Assembly: GCA_945920185.1 (NCBI GenBank)
Contig: CAMEJP010000003.1
Location: 33,703-97,702 of the forward strand
Source of the DNA: an uncultured Eubacterium sp.
GTDB lineage: Bacteria > Bacillota > Clostridia > Lachnospirales > Lachnospiraceae
Reading direction: 5' to 3'
Length of the DNA stretch: 64,000 nucleotides
Part shown: piece by piece, positions 60,255 to 64,000 of the stretch
How the letters are laid out: each line of letters opens with the position of its first letter
Position numbering within the stretch: position 1 is the stretch's first letter
Position numbers and translations under genes: made by a program
Notes under the pieces: model-generated
Seen by the model: only the letters and a program-made list of their open reading frames with translations
The model's database searches: none
Told to the model about the DNA's origin: nothing

Positions 60255-62618
60255 ATGAAAAGACCTGTCGTTATCTGGGCTGTTTTGTATGCTTCGGGCA
60301 TTCTGGCTTCCCTTACAAAACAGTCCGTATCTTTTATGATTATATTATCTATCTTTCTTATTTCCCTGTGTTGTTTTTTGAATATTGGTAAAGTATGGAC
60401 TGCCTCGTTTGCGGTGTGTATCTGGTTTGCGTTTTTTGCCGCAAACCGTTATGTCGTACAGCTCTTACCTATTGAAAATGTGTTTTTGCAGGATGTTAAA
60501 AGTGTGAAATGCGAATGTGACGGAACTGTAGAAAAGGTAATGTCATATGATGATTATGAAAAGCTCTATGTAAAAAATGTATCGGCCAGTGTAAATGAAA
60601 ATGATTATACTGTTGGAGGAATGGTTGTAACCGCTTATGATAAGGCAAATCTTCAAAAAGGAGATAAGGTACATATTATCGGGGATTTATCCGAATTTGA
60701 AACGGCTGTCAATGAAGGACAGTTTGATTCAAAAGCCTATTACTTTTCGCTGGGATATTCCTACAAAATCAGTGCAGACGATGTTTCACTAACCGTGAAA
60801 GCAGGCAGACTACAAGCTTTTTTAAATATTCTTAAAGATAATATTTCTGCTGTATATGACCGTATGGACGATTCTGAGCATGCCGGCATATATAAGTCAA
60901 TAGTGCTTGGCAGCAGGGAAGAACTTGATGTTAATGTAAAGGAACTGTATGCGGCAAGCGGAATATCGCATATTCTTGCTATATCGGCACTTCACATATC
61001 AGTTGTAGGAATGACCCTGTACAAAGTTTTGCGGCGTAATGGTGTAAATTTTCTCAATTCGGCAATTCTTTGCCTTTTGATAATCCTTATTTACGGAAAT
61101 ATAACAGGAAACAGCGTAAGCGTGATACGCGCGGTTATAATGTTTGGATTTTTCCTGTTTGCAAATGTTTTGGGGCGCACTTATGATATGATGACGGCTG
61201 CCTCATTTTCCTGCATCTTTATTCTTATGGCAAATCCTCTTATGATAATCAATTCAGGTTTTCTTTTATCTTTTTCTTCCGTGGCGGCTATATGCATTGT
61301 GAGTCCTGTGTTTAGCGAAGCTGTATTTTATGCTTTGGACAGTTTTATGAAAGAAAATACGCACTTTAAAACAATACTTCGCGGCGTAAAATATCTTCTT
61401 GGCGGCGTTATCACAAGCCTTTCCGTCAGTATAAGCACATTTCCCATAATTGCGTATAATTACTTTGATGCACCTGTTTATTCAGTGCTTCTTAATATTG
61501 TGGTAGTGCCGCTAATGGGACTTGTAATGACCGGGGCGTTACTGGCCGGAATATTCGGTATGTATTCACTTTTGGCAGGCAGAATATTTATCGGAATAGC
61601 ACACTATATACTTGATTTTTATGAAATCCTGTGCAATGCTGTTTTGAAATTTCCCAAGGCTACAGTGTGCGTGGGCAGACCTCAGTGTTCGGGAATAATT
61701 GTCTACTATGTCTGTCTTTTGACCGTTTTGCTTGTTTTAAAGTACAAAAAGAAAAATATGTTTTGGATTCCGGTGATAACATTCGTTATGTTTTTTGCAG
61801 TGCTTTCGCACGACAATAATAAGTCATATGTCACAATGTTGGACGTGTCACAGGGAGAATGCATATACATAAATATTGACGGCAACCACAATATGATGGT
61901 TGACTGCGGAAGCAGTGATCTTAAAAATGCCGGTAAATATCGTATAATTCCGTATCTTAAGGCTAATCGTATAAAACGCATTGAATATGTGTTTCTTACA
62001 CATCCCGACGCAGACCATGTAAATGCTTTGCATGAACTTCTGGAAAATGACATAGCTGTTGAAAATGTAATTGTATCTGAACGATTTACTGCAGATGAAA
62101 ACGGCATTGAACTTGTAGAACTCCTTAAAAGCAAAGGAATTGCGGTTAAAGAAACTATGGCAGGAGAAAGCTTTAAGGTGGGAGGCTCTTCGATAAATAT
62201 ACTCTTTCCTGATAAGAGTTTTTTTTCGGACAATAGGAATGATAATTCGCTTGTCTTTGAACTTATCACAGGCGGCAAAAAAATGCTGTTTACGGGAGAT
62301 ATAGGAAGCAGAAGCGAAAATTATCTTGCCGGACAAGGTCTTACTTTTGAGTATGATGTGCTAAAGGTAGCCCATCACGGCTCGTCAGGCTCAAGCACAG
62401 AAAGCTTTATAAGAGCTGTTAATCCGCAAATTTCGCTTATATCATGCGGAAAATTTAACCGTTACGGGCATCCGGCACAAAGCACGCTTGAAAAACTTAA
62501 AAATGCAGAAAGTGATATATACATAACTGCAAATGTCGGGCAGATAAAGCTGATACTTTGGAAAGGCGATATATCTGTCGAAGAATATGTAAAAACAAAA
62601 AATATTTTGCTGCGTTAA
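60255..62618 (+). CDS. comEC: ComEC/Rec2-family DNA uptake channel
   Basis: Integral membrane channel for transporting single-stranded DNA. The ATG at 60255 follows AGGTG by 5 bases; a longer TTG-started form from 60171 would start in the hairpin. The 787 residues hold a DUF4131/OB region (about 55-185), the Competence domain with about ten helices (HAGIYKSIVLGSREEL, GISHILAISALHISVVG is the family signature) and a C-terminal metallo-beta-lactamase domain with HPDADH (LTHPDADHVNALHELL) and VAHHGSSGSSTESF. All metal ligands expected for a nuclease-like role are visible. The tail matches full-length members. Confidence 0.93.
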   Translation: MKRPVVIWAVLYASGILASLTKQSVSFMIILSIFLISLCCFLNIGKVWTASFAVCIWFAFFAANRYVVQLLPIENVFLQDVKSVKCECDGTVEKVMSYDDYEKLYVKNVSASVNENDYTVGGMVVTAYDKANLQKGDKVHIIGDLSEFETAVNEGQFDSKAYYFSLGYSYKISADDVSLTVKAGRLQAFLNILKDNISAVYDRMDDSEHAGIYKSIVLGSREELDVNVKELYAASGISHILAISALHISVVGMTLYKVLRRNGVNFLNSAILCLLIILIYGNITGNSVSVIRAVIMFGFFLFANVLGRTYDMMTAASFSCIFILMANPLMIINSGFLLSFSSVAAICIVSPVFSEAVFYALDSFMKENTHFKTILRGVKYLLGGVITSLSVSISTFPIIAYNYFDAPVYSVLLNIVVVPLMGLVMTGALLAGIFGMYSLLAGRIFIGIAHYILDFYEILCNAVLKFPKATVCVGRPQCSGIIVYYVCLLTVLLVLKYKKKNMFWIPVITFVMFFAVLSHDNNKSYVTMLDVSQGECIYINIDGNHNMMVDCGSSDLKNAGKYRIIPYLKANRIKRIEYVFLTHPDADHVNALHELLENDIAVENVIVSERFTADENGIELVELLKSKGIAVKETMAGESFKVGGSSINILFPDKSFFSDNRNDNSLVFELITGGKKMLFTGDIGSRSENYLAGQGLTFEYDVLKVAHHGSSGSSTESFIRAVNPQISLISCGKFNRYGHPAQSTLEKLKNAESDIYITANVGQIKLILWKGDISVEEYVKTKNILLR

Positions 62619-62811
62619 GCGGCACATTGAAGGAAAAATAAGCAGTGGCATTTTCTGTCATATAATGATAAAATATACAATATAAAGACTATAAATGAGA
62701 TTATGGCTAGACGGAAAGGCATTTGAAAAAATGTGATATATAAGAAAAAAGCTAGGAGTCAGATGAAGCCTTTATGAATTAAGCAAATTTGAATCTTATG
62801 GAGGAAATGGT

Positions 62812-63138
62812 ATGGAAAATATTATAGGAGCAATTGTTTTGGGCATTGTAGCTATTGTGTGTTATGTTTTTAGTTATTTGCAATTTAACGAAAAAGGGTT
62901 CTTGTTTAATAATGCTTATATATATGCTTCTAAGGAAGAAAGAAAGGTTATGGATAAAAAGCCACATTATAAGCAGTCGGGAATTGTTTTTTTGATGATT
63001 GGAATTATTTTTACAATCAATGCGATTGATATGATTCTTAAAACTGGATGGTTATTTTATGTAGTGATAATTATCACTGTTATTGCAATTATATATGCGA
63101 TTGCATCGTCGATTATTATTGAAAAGAACAAAAGGTAA
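62812..63138 (+). CDS. DUF3784-like small membrane protein
   Basis: 108 residues with three membrane helices (about 4-22, 54-73, 78-100) and the pattern FLFNNAYIYASKEERKVMDKKPHYKQSGIVFLMIGIIF, which resembles DUF3784 proteins, common in Clostridia and without known function. GGAGG lies 7 bases before the ATG. The 193-bp gap upstream has no gene that I can support. AT content and codon use are higher in A and T than the competence genes, suggesting an accessory region. Confidence 0.6.
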   Translation: MENIIGAIVLGIVAIVCYVFSYLQFNEKGFLFNNAYIYASKEERKVMDKKPHYKQSGIVFLMIGIIFTINAIDMILKTGWLFYVVIIITVIAIIYAIASSIIIEKNKR

Positions 63139-63164
63139 ATTTGAAGTTGGCTGAGGAAATTGAA

Positions 63165-63425
63165 ATGGAATATCTTATAAATGGCAAGAAATTGATTTGG
63201 GATTTTGATAATACTGAAAGCAATGCAAGTAAATTAAAAGATAATAATTTATTTATCGATGGTATATGGAATATGAAAGATACTATAGGATATACAGATA
63301 CTTGTGTAGGTTTGTCTATATTGTCGGATGATAGTTTCTATTTTGTTACTTTCCGTGGTCTAGGCTTCACTATGAGGTTTAATGATGGTAATGTAGAATG
63401 TATTAAAAAGCAAATAACGAAGTAG
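63165..63425 (+). CDS. Small unknown protein
   Basis: 86 residues from the ATG at 63165, supported by GAGGAA; a TTG at 63141 would extend it by eight residues. Rich in Asn, Asp and aromatic residues (YLINGKKLIWDFDN, LFIDGIWNMKDTIGYTDTCVGLSILSDDSFYFVTFRGLGFTMRF). The beta-rich pattern and small size resemble immunity or DUF proteins found near mobile DNA, but no family was recognised. It follows the DUF3784-like gene by 26 bp. Confidence 0.5.
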   Translation: MEYLINGKKLIWDFDNTESNASKLKDNNLFIDGIWNMKDTIGYTDTCVGLSILSDDSFYFVTFRGLGFTMRFNDGNVECIKKQITK

Positions 63426-63476
63426 AGACAACTTCCAGTAATACGCTCTGTTGCTGTGATGATTTTTCTGCGATAT

Positions 63477-63494
63477 ACTCCTTCAAAAAGGAGT
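63477..63494 (+). promoter_or_regulatory. Hairpin covering the integrase ribosome binding site
   Basis: ACTCCTT (63477-63483) pairs with AAGGAGT (63488-63494) over a 4-base loop. The right arm contains the Shine-Dalgarno sequence of the gene at 63503, so translation may be limited. Confidence 0.6.
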
Positions 63495-63502
63495 GTGCTC
63501 TT

Positions 63503-63949
63503 ATGGGTAGAGAAATTTACAACATCATCAATGATATGGCAGAAGTGTTAAATGCATCGCAGATGCAAAGATTACAAGAGGTTCTGGTAAAACGCTTATC
63601 TGAAAATGCTACATCAGAACATTCCCAGACCACGAATGTGGAATTTTTGGATATGTTTTTAACTGCAAAGCATTTAGAAGGGTGTTCTGACAAAACAATA
63701 CGCTATTATAGGTGTAATATCGAAAAAATGCTGGATACAATAAATATTTCGGTGATAAAGATTACAACGGAAATGCTGCGAAAATATCTTGTGGAGTATC
63801 AAGCAATAAATAATTGTGGAAAGGTAACTATTGATAATATTCGTAGAAGCCTTTCCACTTTCTTTTCCTGGTTGGAGGAAGAAGATTATATTATAAAAAG
63901 TCCGATGAAAAGAATTCATAAGGTGAAGGCTGCGGTTATTGTGAAATGA
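63503..63949 (+). pseudogene. Tyrosine recombinase N-terminal fragment
   Basis: 148 residues. Residues about 45-135 look like the SAM-like core-binding domain of phage or conjugative-element integrases (FLDMFLTAKHLEGCSDKTIRYYRCNIEKML, VTIDNIRRSLSTFFSWLEEEDYIIKSPMKRI). The catalytic domain with the Arg-His-Arg-Tyr residues is missing: the frame stops at 63947 exactly where an IS-like end seems to start, so the TGA is probably provided by the insertion. A full protein would need about 180 more residues. Truncation by an IS is the simplest reading. Confidence 0.75.
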
Positions 63950-64000
63950 ACTATAGTCAAGTAAGTAGACACGATTATTAGGAAAAACTTTCTGGAAGGA
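63947..64000 (+). mobile_element. Probable left end of an IS3-like insertion sequence (continues beyond the window)
   Basis: From 63947 the sequence begins TGAACTATAGTCAAGTAAG and continues TAGACA, resembling the TG...AAGTnAGACA pattern at IS150/IS3-group ends, and it ends in GGAAGGA, which would suit the ribosome binding site of a first transposase ORF just outside the window. The join falls inside the integrase. The other end and target duplication are not in view, so this is a tentative call. Confidence 0.4.

Overview
The window reads as chromosomal DNA of a low-to-moderate GC Gram-positive anaerobe of the class Clostridia, most likely a gut Lachnospiraceae. The reasons are strong AGGAGG-type ribosome binding sites, sigma-A promoters of the TTGACA-17-TATAAT type, and family content: CdaA/CdaR, Rex, a membrane pyrophosphatase, a CpsB/C/D phosphoregulatory set, an OFA-family transporter, a split cobalamin methionine synthase and a MocR regulator. 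No rRNA, tRNA or CRISPR array was recognised. Genes are dense and mostly on the + strand. About 50 protein genes are supported.

Layout. 1-5.7 kb: the 3' part of glgB, an MscS channel behind a 12-codon leader ORF, endonuclease IV, DNA polymerase IV (minus strand) and a ClpP-like TepA protease. 5.8-10.5 kb: an unrecognised propeller-like protein, then a MocR regulator divergent from a short-chain dehydrogenase plus an NTF2-like protein, then an NAD-dependent epimerase. 10.5-20.2 kb: a membrane and cell-surface run with a Big_2-domain protein, two membrane proteins, cdaA-cdaR (c-di-AMP synthesis), two divergent GT2 proteins and phosphoglucomutase. 20.3-28.4 kb: a SPOR-domain amidase, a SpoIID-like/peptidoglycan-binding protein (minus), argS, an OFA transporter (minus) and an isolated cpsB-cpsC-cpsD set. 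28.4-35.5 kb: an operon of a LeuA/Re-citrate-synthase-like acyltransferase plus a GntR regulator, fired from a promoter whose -10 box sits in a perfect 28-bp palindrome. It is followed by a coiled-coil J-domain-like protein, membrane pyrophosphatase and a GrpE-like coiled-coil protein.

35.6-41.6 kb: pnp-abcF (minus) divergent from a split methionine synthase (activation domain plus MetH), with back-to-back promoters sharing one palindromic -35 box. 41.7-50.4 kb: rex, a coiled-coil protein, acpS, nnr, alr, mazF (no antitoxin), a CBS/CorC-type protein, an M16 peptidase and metY, closely packed and largely overlapping. 50.4-62.6 kb: a PAS-GGDEF-GAF protein, a minus-strand operon gtrB - gtrA::yfhO fusion - argH, then comEA, a two-component system and comEC. 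62.6-64 kb: an AT-rich accessory edge with a DUF3784-like membrane protein, a small unknown protein and an integrase fragment that appears to be cut by the end of an IS3-like element at the window edge.

The most unusual items are the J-like/HppA/GrpE-like arrangement without an Hsp70, the GtrB/GtrA-YfhO/ArgH coupling, the 28-bp operator-promoter palindrome, the leader ORF in front of mscS, the two GT2 proteins with eroded metal motifs beside cdaAR, and the two related 5' leaders ending in the same 12-mer ribosome-binding segment.
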